From positions 1 through 32,692 of the forward strand of contig JAACDG010000030.1 in assembly GCA_009937025.1 (NCBI GenBank): DNA of 32,692 nucleotides, read 5' to 3'. Each line of letters opens with the position of its first letter. The stretch's first letter is position 1. Both the position numbers and the translations under genes were made by a program. The notes under the pieces were generated by a model that was not told the DNA's origin, ran no database searches, and saw nothing but the letters and a program-made list of their open reading frames with translations. Origin of the DNA: Methanobacteriota archaeon (GTDB lineage Archaea; Thermoplasmatota; Poseidoniia; Poseidoniales; Poseidoniaceae). Of the stretch, positions 15,029-23,524 are shown in pieces.

Positions 15029-16834
15029 TCAATCTCTTGTTCTTCGTTGCCATATCGCAATTGCAAATCCAGTGAGTATGAGCAGTATAATTGAAGGGGC
15101 AAATGAGGGGACTAAACCGGGAGAACCAATCGATGCTCCAGTGACAACCATGTGGTTGTAGTTATTTCCTTCATCGTATTCATCGATGACATTGACATAA
15201 TCAATTACCAACCGTAAATCAAATTGTCCAGTTTGTGGCACAGTATAATTCCAAATTAATTCTTCTTGGGTATCTTCTAATGTTCCAGAACCAAGTGTTC
15301 GAGATTCCATCACCGTCCAACTCACGGTCGACGTTCGGTCGGCTGGAGCTGATTCGAGGCGAACAACGACGCTTCCCCTATACACTTGGTTCGATTCAAG
15401 CACACTGGTAATGACAATGTTTCCATCGGTTTCACCTGGTCGAACGATGAGGCGGTCAAGATTGGTTTGAGTTGCATTCCAATACAAATCCAATCCTGGT
15501 AGGATTTGGTACGAACTTGGACTTGAGGTGTATTGGTTTCCAGCGTCATCCATTACGACGGCTCTGAACATCAAATATTGACGAGATTTTGTCGCCCAAC
15601 TGGAGATTCCAATAGTTCCGGATAATCCAGATGTTCCAAGTTGCATCCAATTGAGTGAAAGGTCTGGACTCTCGCCTACACCATTTGAATCGAAACCAAA
15701 TTGGAGATAGGAATTTGCCAGGTCAATTCCAGAGCCATCATCAACAGCACTAAAACTCACATTCGCAGGCCCATTGCGACTGGTAGTAAGTTCATCAACG
15801 GTCCAACCAATCGCTTCTGGAAGCGTTTCATCAATGCGCACATCGACGTTTATGGCGCTGCCTATATTTCCGACTCGGTCGACAGAGCGAACCGATAATA
15901 CGTGCACTCCTTCATCGAAATTGAGTGTTAAAGAATCAGAAGAAGCCGAACTCCAATTGGTTCCATCAAGTGAATACTCGGAGAAAGAAACTCCACTTCC
16001 TTGCCCATCATCTGCATTGTTCATCAAGCCAGTCAGGGTTACTGAAGATGATTTTTGCCAACTTGCTCCATCGCCAACAGTTACACCCGAAAGCGTTGGA
16101 CCGGTTCGGTCAATGCCAATGAACAGCGTTTGTGATGCAGAAAGGCCAGAATCATCGTAGACTGAAATCCGAGAATTCCATGTTCCCTCGGACATTGCCC
16201 CACTGCTCCAGTCCCATCCATAGGAAAGACTGCTCGGGCCATCGTTCGAAGGTGCCCCAGGACCGGGTACGTTGGAAATCGATGCATAACTGATATCGGC
16301 ATCACTCACGCCCCAGCGATAAGCCAGAGTGCCGTCAGCCTCAAGACCAAACCAGGTCCTGTCTGATGGTGAATTTCCTGTCCCGACAACGGCATTTAAT
16401 GCAGAGAAAAGAGTGATGACCGGGACTTGATTCACGATGTTGAATGTACCTGAAGAGACAACGACCGCTTCATTGACATCATCATCCCATGCGGATGCTC
16501 GAAGAGTATAGGTGCCATTGCTGTGAGCAGTCGAATCAAAAAATGTGAGCCACGGAACTGAAGTAATGTTGCTCACGCTTGTCCAATTACTGCCATCGCT
16601 TGAGATTTCGATCAGCATTGAGGAAACATTTGCATCACCTGACATTCCAAAAGTAAGGCTGTGAAGACCAGTAATATCTTGATTTGAAGTCGGTCCATTT
16701 GTGAAGGTCAAGACAAGGTTTGACGATGAAAATGTGGGCAATTCAAGTTCTTCGAGATGATTGCCGACCAATGGTGACGAACTGAGACCGAGCAGAAGAA
16801 CGACGAGAAAAGCGCTCGACCAAGTTCTGCCCAT
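15029..16834 (-). CDS. Secreted Ig/CARDB-like cell-surface protein with C-terminal anchor
   Basis: Predicted 601-residue exported protein of unknown function. It begins with a signal sequence (TWSSAFLVVLLLGLSSSPLV) and ends with a membrane helix plus basic stop (SIILLILTGFAIAIWQRRTR), so it is anchored with the bulk outside. Between lie several beta-sandwich-like repeats rich in Ser, Thr, Asn and Asp; two contain the pattern SxDGxNW (EISSDGSNWTSVS, YSLDGTNWSSAS). The last domain (about 450-570) resembles CARDB, ending DEYDEGNNYNHMVV. The start at 16834 gives a compact signal peptide; ATG at 16891 is an alternative. Probably a surface or adhesion protein; no enzyme motif seen. Confidence 0.8.
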   Translation of the reverse strand: MGRTWSSAFLVVLLLGLSSSPLVGNHLEELELPTFSSSNLVLTFTNGPTSNQDITGLHSLTFGMSGDANVSSMLIEISSDGSNWTSVSNITSVPWLTFFDSTAHSNGTYTLRASAWDDDVNEAVVVSSGTFNIVNQVPVITLFSALNAVVGTGNSPSDRTWFGLEADGTLAYRWGVSDADISYASISNVPGPGAPSNDGPSSLSYGWDWSSGAMSEGTWNSRISVYDDSGLSASQTLFIGIDRTGPTLSGVTVGDGASWQKSSSVTLTGLMNNADDGQGSGVSFSEYSLDGTNWSSASSDSLTLNFDEGVHVLSVRSVDRVGNIGSAINVDVRIDETLPEAIGWTVDELTTSRNGPANVSFSAVDDGSGIDLANSYLQFGFDSNGVGESPDLSLNWMQLGTSGLSGTIGISSWATKSRQYLMFRAVVMDDAGNQYTSSPSSYQILPGLDLYWNATQTNLDRLIVRPGETDGNIVITSVLESNQVYRGSVVVRLESAPADRTSTVSWTVMESRTLGSGTLEDTQEELIWNYTVPQTGQFDLRLVIDYVNVIDEYDEGNNYNHMVVTGASIGSPGLVPSFAPSIILLILTGFAIAIWQRRTRD

Positions 16835-17029
16835 GGGGACATGACGGGTGCGGTTATCCTTCAATGCTCCCCTTCTTCTCCATCCTTTCATTGAATATTT
16901 GTACCGAGTGAACCTATGCGAAACATCTTTTGCCCGGTTGCTGGATAAATTGAAAACACCAGTGTGGGCTCAATTATCACCCACTTATGGAGATGGGTTC
17001 AAGTGCTTTGCAGGTAGTCGATTACTTAC
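16835..17029. promoter_or_regulatory. Divergent promoter region between two surface-protein genes
   Basis: This 195-nt stretch separates two exported-protein genes. On the minus strand AAATATT near 16896-16902 could be the TATA box for the 16834 start. On the plus strand ACTTATGG (16983-16990) lies 40-47 nt before the ATG at 17030 and matches the core seen before nuoA and 22616. No gene recognised. Confidence 0.35.
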
Positions 17030-19834
17030 ATGGCGAGCGCATGGAAGCCGACAATTGTGATTCTTCTCCTATGTGTCGCCGCGATACCCATGCCGATTTC
17101 AGCAGAACAGAGCGGTTCAATACAGGCTTCTCCAAGTAACGTGGCGTTTTCCAACAACACCCTTGAAGCAGGCCAAGATGTTCGAATTTTTCTTCAATTG
17201 TATAACAGTGGAAATTATGCTACCGATGTTGCTTATGCTTTTTACCGGAATGGTATAGGTTCAACCAAGTTAATTGAATCTTCAATCGTGGATATTGATA
17301 CCGATTCGATGGTGGTTGTTTCTGCAGTTTGGGAAGGGCTTGTAGAAGGCGACCATGAAGTGCACATCACCTTTGAGCACCCCCGGGGTTCGGGTAATGA
17401 GGCTCAATTTTATGTAGAATTTTCTGTAGCAGGTCTTCCGAATCTGAAAGTAACGGAAACTCATATCTCGCCTTCATCGGGATTCTTTGCAGGCGACACA
17501 ATCACTCTATCATCATTGGTTCGTAACCTCGGCAGCGAGCCTGCAGTTGCGAGTACTCTCCACATCGACCTCCCCGGCTCAACCGATTTAGAAATCCCAA
17601 CTCCTCCACTTGCGGCGGGTTCAAGTGAATGGGTCAATACCACTTTCACGGCTCCTGAAAGTGGCCCTCATACCTTGAGGGTCACTCCAGATTACGAAAA
17701 TGCAGTGCATGAATCTTCAGAATCAAATAAAATGGTAGAAGTTCAATTTGTCGTCGATACTCGAATGGATATCTATCACATAGGGGACTTAACCGTTAGC
17801 ATCGAAGAAGATGCTCTCGAAGGGCCTTGGGTTGTTTCAGGTAAACTGGGCCGCTCCAATGGTACGGGCGTCTCAGAAGTCCCACTTTGGCTTCAGGTCA
17901 CATTACCATCTGGTGGCTTGATTACCACTGCTCCTTTCATGGTGAACCTCATTGGGACTGGTTTTGCACAGACTGATTGGAGCCATGTTCTCACCGCCAC
18001 ACAACTAAGCGCCTTGCCGGCAGGAATTCATACCTTGAGTGCAAAAATTGACCCTTTTGGAACCGGTTCATTCATTCAAGAAACTACTTCCAATGATGTC
18101 ATCTCAACCACACTCTTAAAATCTGAAATTCCAGATGTGGTTGTCGATTCCAATGCAATAGCATCATCCCCTTCAGTCAATTCAGGCGATTCTGTTTTAT
18201 GGAATGTAAGTATGTTCAACGCTGGGGACGTACGGATCTCTGGAAAGGTGCATTATCTCTGGGAAGGTGTCGAAGCAACATCGGACACAATCTACATCGA
18301 TTCTAAAAAGAGTTATACATGGACGGTTGAATTGATAACTGCAATCGGTGCTCATAATGCTACTTTTGATTCTCAATGGGTGGCATCTGCAAACAGTTGG
18401 GATTCAAACCCCACCAACAGTGTAGCAACGGGGATGGTTTTGGTCGAAGCAGAATTGCGTTTGGCTTTTGCTTTATCAACACTCGAAGTTTTGGATTCAG
18501 AAGGCTCTTCTGTTGTTTTGCCAATGACGCAAGGAGAAAGCTATTCGCTTCAAGTTGATTTGACAAGCGATGCTACAGGTTCAGCATCCTATAATTGCTT
18601 AGACGGCAGTGATACAATCCTGTCAACAATGGACGTTGAAGTGGTCAACCTTGGCGATAAAGTCACTCTCGACTGTGAATTTACTGCTACAGCCCCTTCA
18701 ACAGTTATCAAGTTGGTTCCTTTAGATTCAACGATTTCAAGGTCGGAAACCCGAACCTTTTCGACAATAATGAGTGAACAAGACCTTGAAGAGTTGAACT
18801 CCAATTCAGATATGGGTACCTTTACACTCATCGGATTAGGTGCCTTAGCGTTGATTGGAATTTTAGCCATCTCCATCTTCCTCTCCCGTGAAACAGAAGA
18901 AGAAATCGAACGCGATATTTTCGAATATTGCCCTTCATGCGATGGAGAATTAGAAGGCGATGAAGACCGTTGTCCTTGGTGTTCGTTCAATCTCAACAAA
19001 GCAAGAAAGCAGTTCCATGATTGCAATGAATGTGGCGAATCAATACCGGATTTACTTGACAATTGTGTCTACTGCGGTGCAGATCAAGATGTATCGTCAT
19101 ATTTCGAACAACGGGAACGCAAAGAGAAAGTGGAAAAAACAGTTATTGCCCTTCCTGAAGAAATTGACGAAGATACTATTGTAGCCGGAACTGAGGATTT
19201 TGCTCAAGCAGTACAAGAGTTTGGTTTCGATGAGGAACAACTCGAAGAGGAATGGGATGAAAACATTTTGAGTGCTGAAGCAGAAGTTGAAGCAGCCTAT
19301 GACCGTAGAAACGCAGAGGAAATCCTCCAAGAAGACATGACTGAAGAGGAACTCGAAGCGTACCAAAACACCGTTACTACGACACTCAAGAACATGACCG
19401 AACTTGGCAATGCAAGTAACGACATTGATGCCATTTTGGCTTCGAAAGGCGAGATTATTGCTCATAAAGACGACGGAAAAGACCTTTCTGCGAGTGATGC
19501 GGATATCCGTGGGCGATTGTTCGAAATCACTGGTGAAGATGGAATAATGCCTGGCGACAAAGTACATGTCGGCATGCAATTGACGGATTCCGCTTTCGCA
19601 GGGAATGAAGTTTCTGAAACCACCTCAGACTTCACAGTTTTGGATGATGACAAACCGATTGCCATTATCGACGAGTTAACGCCTCAAGCAGCAAAACCTG
19701 CGCGTCGAAGAGGTGCTCGACGTAAGGCAGCGGAAGAGAAACAAGAATCCGATGTCGCTGAATGCGGTGCATGCGGTGCAGACCTACCTGTTGAAGCCAC
19801 AGAATGTGGGACCTGTGGAGCAAAGTTTGAGTAA
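17030..19834 (+). CDS. CARDB-type surface protein with cytoplasmic zinc ribbons
   Basis: A 934-residue membrane protein of unknown function. It has a signal peptide (1-25, PTIVILLLCVAAIPMPISA), then about four CARDB or related beta-sandwich units (about 30-480; for example GDTITLSSLVRNLGSEPAVA, ending ENAVHESSESNKMVEV). One membrane helix follows at about 595-620 (IGLGALALIGILAISIFL), so the rest is predicted to be cytoplasmic. Inside are two Cys4 zinc ribbons (CPSC/CPWC near 633 and 647; CNEC/CVYC near 664 and 679), a long acidic helical stretch, a basic segment (ARRRGARRK) and a last ribbon (CGAC/CGTC near 913 and 926). The layout suggests a surface sensor or anchor coupled to cytoplasmic partners, which is inference. 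Confidence 0.85.
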   Translation: MASAWKPTIVILLLCVAAIPMPISAEQSGSIQASPSNVAFSNNTLEAGQDVRIFLQLYNSGNYATDVAYAFYRNGIGSTKLIESSIVDIDTDSMVVVSAVWEGLVEGDHEVHITFEHPRGSGNEAQFYVEFSVAGLPNLKVTETHISPSSGFFAGDTITLSSLVRNLGSEPAVASTLHIDLPGSTDLEIPTPPLAAGSSEWVNTTFTAPESGPHTLRVTPDYENAVHESSESNKMVEVQFVVDTRMDIYHIGDLTVSIEEDALEGPWVVSGKLGRSNGTGVSEVPLWLQVTLPSGGLITTAPFMVNLIGTGFAQTDWSHVLTATQLSALPAGIHTLSAKIDPFGTGSFIQETTSNDVISTTLLKSEIPDVVVDSNAIASSPSVNSGDSVLWNVSMFNAGDVRISGKVHYLWEGVEATSDTIYIDSKKSYTWTVELITAIGAHNATFDSQWVASANSWDSNPTNSVATGMVLVEAELRLAFALSTLEVLDSEGSSVVLPMTQGESYSLQVDLTSDATGSASYNCLDGSDTILSTMDVEVVNLGDKVTLDCEFTATAPSTVIKLVPLDSTISRSETRTFSTIMSEQDLEELNSNSDMGTFTLIGLGALALIGILAISIFLSRETEEEIERDIFEYCPSCDGELEGDEDRCPWCSFNLNKARKQFHDCNECGESIPDLLDNCVYCGADQDVSSYFEQRERKEKVEKTVIALPEEIDEDTIVAGTEDFAQAVQEFGFDEEQLEEEWDENILSAEAEVEAAYDRRNAEEILQEDMTEEELEAYQNTVTTTLKNMTELGNASNDIDAILASKGEIIAHKDDGKDLSASDADIRGRLFEITGEDGIMPGDKVHVGMQLTDSAFAGNEVSETTSDFTVLDDDKPIAIIDELTPQAAKPARRRGARRKAAEEKQESDVAECGACGADLPVEATECGTCGAKFE

Positions 19835-19981
19835 TGTCCGTCGGCTTTCATAGGGCTCGTCATCGCTCTTGCTCGGCAACCACTTCGCGTCATTCGGACA
19901 GTTCACGCTATGGCTCTAAGGTATCAAACCCTTGTATCGTCCTGCATTGGATTCATATGTGGGGCAAACTTAGCCCGACCG

Positions 19982-20551
19982 ATGAAGAAGAGTTGGATTC
20001 TGCCAATTATGATGGTGATGATTTTCCTTCTGAGTAGTTCATCTGGATGTTTAGGACTTTTGCAATCTCGAGAAGTAATGGAGAATTTACGAGGTCTCCC
20101 CGAAACCAAATCGGAATCGGTCAAATATACGCATGAACACGTGGTCACCAGCCTCATCGACCCAGAGGTACATGAAAACACCACCACTTTTGAAGTCGAT
20201 GAATCGGTCTCAGAGATTGTAATCTGGCGAAAAGTAGAGATAACTGGTTCTGACGTCATTGAAGATGTCTTCGGTGGATGCTTAGAGAACTACTCACGTT
20301 ATGTTCGCGCCGACCTTTGGGCACCGAATACTGGCCCAGGAGATTCACCGGCTTGGTCGTTGGATGAATGCAAGAATTTACCTGCAAATTCAGTGGAGAT
20401 ACTCCCGCCGTTTGAGGCTGGAACGTGGACATTAGACATCGTTGCACGAGGAGGCGGAACGGCAAATTCCGCTCTGCAAGACCAATTTGAAATCAGTATA
20501 TCTCTCACGCGGACTTGCACTGAGTATCCACTGGAAGATGATTGCATTTGA
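19982..20551 (+). CDS. Predicted lipoprotein of unknown function
   Basis: 189 residues. The N-terminus is a lipoprotein signal: MKKSWILPIMMVMIFLLSSS followed by SGC, where Cys23 is the predicted lipidation site. The mature part is acidic and includes four later Cys (around GGCLENYSRY, LDECKN, TRTCTEYP and DDCI) that could form disulfides outside the cell. It contains a beta-rich domain with FEAGTWTLDIVARGGGTAN near 150, as seen in extracellular binding modules, but no named family is recognised. The start at 19982 is preferred over 19910 because it gives the standard signal. It ends one base from the convergent nuclease gene. Confidence 0.75.
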   Translation: MKKSWILPIMMVMIFLLSSSSGCLGLLQSREVMENLRGLPETKSESVKYTHEHVVTSLIDPEVHENTTTFEVDESVSEIVIWRKVEITGSDVIEDVFGGCLENYSRYVRADLWAPNTGPGDSPAWSLDECKNLPANSVEILPPFEAGTWTLDIVARGGGTANSALQDQFEISISLTRTCTEYPLEDDCI

Positions 20552-20552
20552 T

Positions 20553-21767
20553 TCAGACTAACGAATCATTACATGCGTAAAGCCGAGAACAATTTCGACA
20601 CTTTCCAGGACGGTCGTGATTTCGTATTGCTCCTCCCTGGACCATCAAACGTTGAACTTCGTTGACAGCATCACGCAATTCTTGCTTTGCAACATCATTC
20701 CATGGGATTTGATGAAGATTTTCTTTACCATAGCGAAGAACTCCATAAGGCGCACTTTTCTTTGTATTTATTTCGACGAGGTGTAAGTAGGCGAGTAACT
20801 GCATTCGGTGGGATGGATGTGGGCGAATGGGGACTTTGCCTGTTTTTAGTTCGACTGGGATAAACTCGCCATCGACGATGACAATTTGGTCAGGGCGTCC
20901 ACGTAGGCCCAACTTCTCATCAACAAGCAGGTTCGATGTAGAATCGTCATCCGAATAGGCAATTTCTGCTTCTGTTTCTATATCGATATCATGTTTAATT
21001 GATTGAAGTTCATTTTCAGATAACAACACTTTTTGCAGTTGCCAAGAGGCGGCAAGTGTCCAAGCCATGGCTGTAATGAAAAGAATAAACGTCGCTTGAT
21101 TTCGGTCTTTTGCCCATACCAAAGCAATTGCATGTAATCCTAAAACAATCGAACCAAACAGCAAACTGGCTTCGATTCGCCCTGCTTCAAACCACCCACC
21201 TATGAATCCCTTCGGCTCCCAAAAATAGGCGAAGTCTTCGCTTGAAGCCAAGAACATTGTTTTTTGGCGAGGAATCGTTTCATTGATACCAATCCATGAC
21301 CTCCATGGGACGGAGATTGCAATAAATCCAACCAACAGTGTTGTGAAACTCCACAAAGCGAGATACCGAGCCATGTCCATGGGTGTGATGACTTCATCGA
21401 TATAATTGAAAGCGAGAGCATCAATGGTCAATGCAATAATGACCGAAAACCACCATGTCCAAATGGTGACAGAACGTCGCTTTTGAGCTTGAATTTCCTG
21501 AAAATCTTTCATTTTTTCATGAATTTTTGCATGCCTTTTGATACCGGCAACGATGGCTTCACCTTGGCCAGAATTCCCTTGCCGAGACAAAGACCAAGAC
21601 AAAGGGCAATATTCGTGGCGTTCTAAATCGCTTGCACTTACTGGAAGCGCAATGCCATCGGCATCACGCCAAGTCTTGTCATCGGAAAGAGTGGCGCTCA
21701 GTAGTTCTGTTTGTTCAATATTACCATCCAAACCATCCCCCCCACAGACCTCACAGAAAGGCTTCAT
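20553..21767 (-). CDS. Cas4-like PD-(D/E)XK nuclease with four inserted membrane helices
   Basis: A 404-residue protein with the hallmarks of Cas4/RecB-type nucleases. An Fe-S cluster set of one plus three Cys: Cys54 (HEYCPLSW), Cys390, Cys393 and Cys399 (CRNCSRLYAC). Nuclease motifs: a His in GIKRHAKIHE (His79 or His83), Asp293 (GLRGRPDQ), Glu306-x-Lys308 (PVELKTGK) and QLLAY (323-327). Between the His and the Asp motif sit four hydrophobic helices (about 102-122, 134-156, 200-220, 224-243), so the nuclease appears tethered to the membrane. CEVCGG at the N-terminus adds an extra Cys pair. No cas gene or CRISPR array is present in the window; the role is unknown. Confidence 0.85.
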   Translation of the reverse strand: MKPFCEVCGGDGLDGNIEQTELLSATLSDDKTWRDADGIALPVSASDLERHEYCPLSWSLSRQGNSGQGEAIVAGIKRHAKIHEKMKDFQEIQAQKRRSVTIWTWWFSVIIALTIDALAFNYIDEVITPMDMARYLALWSFTTLLVGFIAISVPWRSWIGINETIPRQKTMFLASSEDFAYFWEPKGFIGGWFEAGRIEASLLFGSIVLGLHAIALVWAKDRNQATFILFITAMAWTLAASWQLQKVLLSENELQSIKHDIDIETEAEIAYSDDDSTSNLLVDEKLGLRGRPDQIVIVDGEFIPVELKTGKVPIRPHPSHRMQLLAYLHLVEINTKKSAPYGVLRYGKENLHQIPWNDVAKQELRDAVNEVQRLMVQGGAIRNHDRPGKCRNCSRLYACNDSLV

Positions 21768-21847
21768 GTTTTGAGTTCTTTCGTGGCAATCCCACTGAAA
21801 ATACCTTGAGGTTACAGAAGATGTCCCCCCGCCCCTCTACGAAGCGG

Positions 21848-21856
21848 TTTAATATG
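21848..21856 (+). promoter_or_regulatory. Likely TATA box of the uS2 gene
   Basis: TTTAATATG lies about 33-41 nt before the ATG at 21889. A start site about 25 nt downstream would give a very short or nearly leaderless mRNA. No strong Shine-Dalgarno site is seen before this ATG, which fits. Confidence 0.45.
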
Positions 21857-21888
21857 GAGTCCAAGTCGGTCCACTGCTGGGAATTACC

Positions 21889-22497
21889 ATGTCCGAGGAA
21901 ACGAGCCTACTCTTGCCCTTTGAATCCTATGAAGAGAATGCTGTAAATATCGGTACTCAACAAAAGAGTGCAGATATGGCACGATTCATTGAACGGGTTC
22001 GCGAAGACGGATTATATTTGCTTGATGTCAACATGACTGACTCACGAGTTCGTTCGATTGCAGAATTCCTCAACAAATATGACCCATCCCGCATCATGGT
22101 CGTCTCTGCTCGTCAATATGGGCAACGCCCTGCCCGCCTCTTTTCTGAAGCAATTGGCGCCAATGCTGCTGTAGGCCGCTTTATTCCAGGCTCCCTTACC
22201 AATCCTGTGCTCCGTTCCTATGTCGAACCTGATGTCCTGTTTGTCACCGACCCTGCTGCTGACCAACAAGCACTTCGTGAAGCAGTCAACTCTGGTCTGC
22301 CGATTGTTGGCATCGTTGATGCTAACAACAATCTTCGCAACGTCGATATCGCTCTTCCAGCGAACAACAAAGGTCGCCGTTCACTTGCTTTGATTTACTG
22401 GCTTCTCGCTCGTGAAGTTCTCAAGGCTCGAGGAAAAATGACCGATGAAGATTGGGCAGCTTCCCAAGACTTGGAAGAATGGCAATCCACCTTCTGA
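21889..22497 (+). CDS. rpsB: Small-subunit ribosomal protein uS2
   Basis: Ribosomal protein S2, 202 residues, the normal archaeal length. Family stretches are HIGTQ-like NIGTQQKSADMARFIERVR, DGLYLLDVNMTDSRVRSIAEF, FIPGSLTNPVLRSYVEPDVL, DPAADQQALREAVNSGLPIV and GIVDANNNLRNVDIALPANN; the last gives the conserved cluster before the KGRRSLALIYW helix. Archaeal uS2 is often found with rpoN, rpl13, rps9 and enolase; here it stands alone between a nuclease and an FkbM methyltransferase. A TATA-like box lies upstream and a hairpin terminator downstream, so it is probably a single-gene transcript. Confidence 0.97.
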   Translation: MSEETSLLLPFESYEENAVNIGTQQKSADMARFIERVREDGLYLLDVNMTDSRVRSIAEFLNKYDPSRIMVVSARQYGQRPARLFSEAIGANAAVGRFIPGSLTNPVLRSYVEPDVLFVTDPAADQQALREAVNSGLPIVGIVDANNNLRNVDIALPANNKGRRSLALIYWLLAREVLKARGKMTDEDWAASQDLEEWQSTF

Positions 22498-22514
22498 AGC
22501 TCTTCATTGCAGTA

Positions 22515-22563
22515 ACTTTCGAATGAAAGTGAATATCTTTGATATTTACTCAATTTATTTTTC
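22515..22563 (+). terminator. Tandem hairpins and T-rich tract after uS2
   Basis: Two perfect 6-bp hairpins in a row: ACTTTC/GAAAGT (22515-22530, loop GAAT) and AATATC/GATATT (22532-22546, loop TTT). A T-rich run follows (TTTATTTTT, about 22554-22562). Likely terminator of the uS2 transcript. Confidence 0.6.
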
Positions 22564-22570
22564 AACATGA

Positions 22571-22579
22571 ACTTATAAA
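22571..22579 (+). promoter_or_regulatory. TATA box of the FkbM methyltransferase gene
   Basis: ACTTATAAA, a near-ideal archaeal TATA box, lies 37-45 nt before the ATG at 22616. GGGGG at 22604-22608 lies 7 nt before the ATG and could be the ribosome binding site. Confidence 0.6.
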
Positions 22580-22615
22580 CAAGTAGGCTTTGCCATTCTA
22601 TAAGGGGGCTTTAAG

Positions 22616-23518
22616 ATGTCAAAGTTTGGAAAAAAAAGAAGTTTCCCAGTTCGTGCAGTTCTCTACGGCCTTCGAACACCAGGACGATTGTTCAATCGAT
22701 TTGTGTTTCATCCCATGCTTGACCGTAAAATTGCATCGAGTGATTTGGAACTCTTCGTACATGACCAAGACCGTGGCCTCATGCGCGTCTTGAACTACGG
22801 AGAACGCCTTGATTGGAGTTTGGATTCAGGAAAGGCTTGCGATGCTGTGCCTTGGCTTGATCGAATTGAACCATTGATTCACAAAGATGACCTCATCTTG
22901 GATGTCGGCGCAAACATGGGCGTGGTGAGTCTCTGGTTTTCACAACGCTGCGACCATGTCCATGCCTTCGAACCTCACCCAGAAAACATCGCAATGATTA
23001 CTTCCCAAATGAATCTAAGAAACAGCAAGAACATCACTCTTCACCAATGCGCATTAGGAAAAGAAGAAACTGAAATGCAATTGCATGTCAAGAATTTTCA
23101 TGGACATCATTCCCTTGGTGATGTCGATAACAGTCCGACAGTCGGCAAAATGCGAGTCAAAGTTCGGACAATGGATGATGTATGCAAGGAGTTGAATGTG
23201 GAACAGATTCAGTTCTTGAAAATAGATGTTGAAGGTTTCGAGTCAGATGTATTGCTCGGTGGAAGTCAACTTTTGGCAGAGAAAAAAATTGATTATATTC
23301 TGTTTGAACTGCAAGAAACAATTCTGCATTCAATCCAGCGCACATCCCAAGAAGTGTTTCAAATTCCTTTCGATTCAGGATATGAAATCATAGACTTGAA
23401 TGGAACGAAGATGGAAGAAAAAGATTCCATGCATATTCCAAATGGCGATTATTTGGCTTGTATCAATGGGATTGAAACAGCAAAGAAATTGGGTTCATCA
23501 CCTTTCGATTTAATCTAA
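22616..23518 (+). CDS. FkbM-family SAM-dependent methyltransferase
   Basis: A 300-residue class I methyltransferase. The SAM-binding motif LDVGANMGVVSLWF (95-108) is followed by HAFEPHPEN (117-124), with the acidic residue that holds the SAM ribose, and by FLKIDVEGFESDVLLGG near 200, the FkbM signature. The C-terminal part includes YILFELQE. FkbM enzymes methylate hydroxyl groups on glycans or small molecules; the substrate here cannot be told. The basic N-terminus (1-30) precedes the domain. The gene has its own TATA box and converges with dus with 6 nt between stops. Confidence 0.9.
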   Translation: MSKFGKKRSFPVRAVLYGLRTPGRLFNRFVFHPMLDRKIASSDLELFVHDQDRGLMRVLNYGERLDWSLDSGKACDAVPWLDRIEPLIHKDDLILDVGANMGVVSLWFSQRCDHVHAFEPHPENIAMITSQMNLRNSKNITLHQCALGKEETEMQLHVKNFHGHHSLGDVDNSPTVGKMRVKVRTMDDVCKELNVEQIQFLKIDVEGFESDVLLGGSQLLAEKKIDYILFELQETILHSIQRTSQEVFQIPFDSGYEIIDLNGTKMEEKDSMHIPNGDYLACINGIETAKKLGSSPFDLI

Positions 23519-23524
23519 ATGATT

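Noticed and set aside
16835-16891. ATG at 16891 as start of the secreted protein
   Set aside because: It would put 19 extra, mostly basic residues before the signal peptide; the start at 16834 gives a standard one. It cannot be fully excluded.
19835-19900. Possible tRNA or small RNA framed by TGTCCG and CGGACA
   Set aside because: The arms are 6 bp and 66 nt apart, but no T-loop (TTCRANN), anticodon arm or other tRNA feature fits on either strand.
20553-21767. The Cas4-like gene as part of a CRISPR-Cas system
   Set aside because: No repeat-spacer array and no other cas gene is visible, and Cas4-like nucleases often occur alone.
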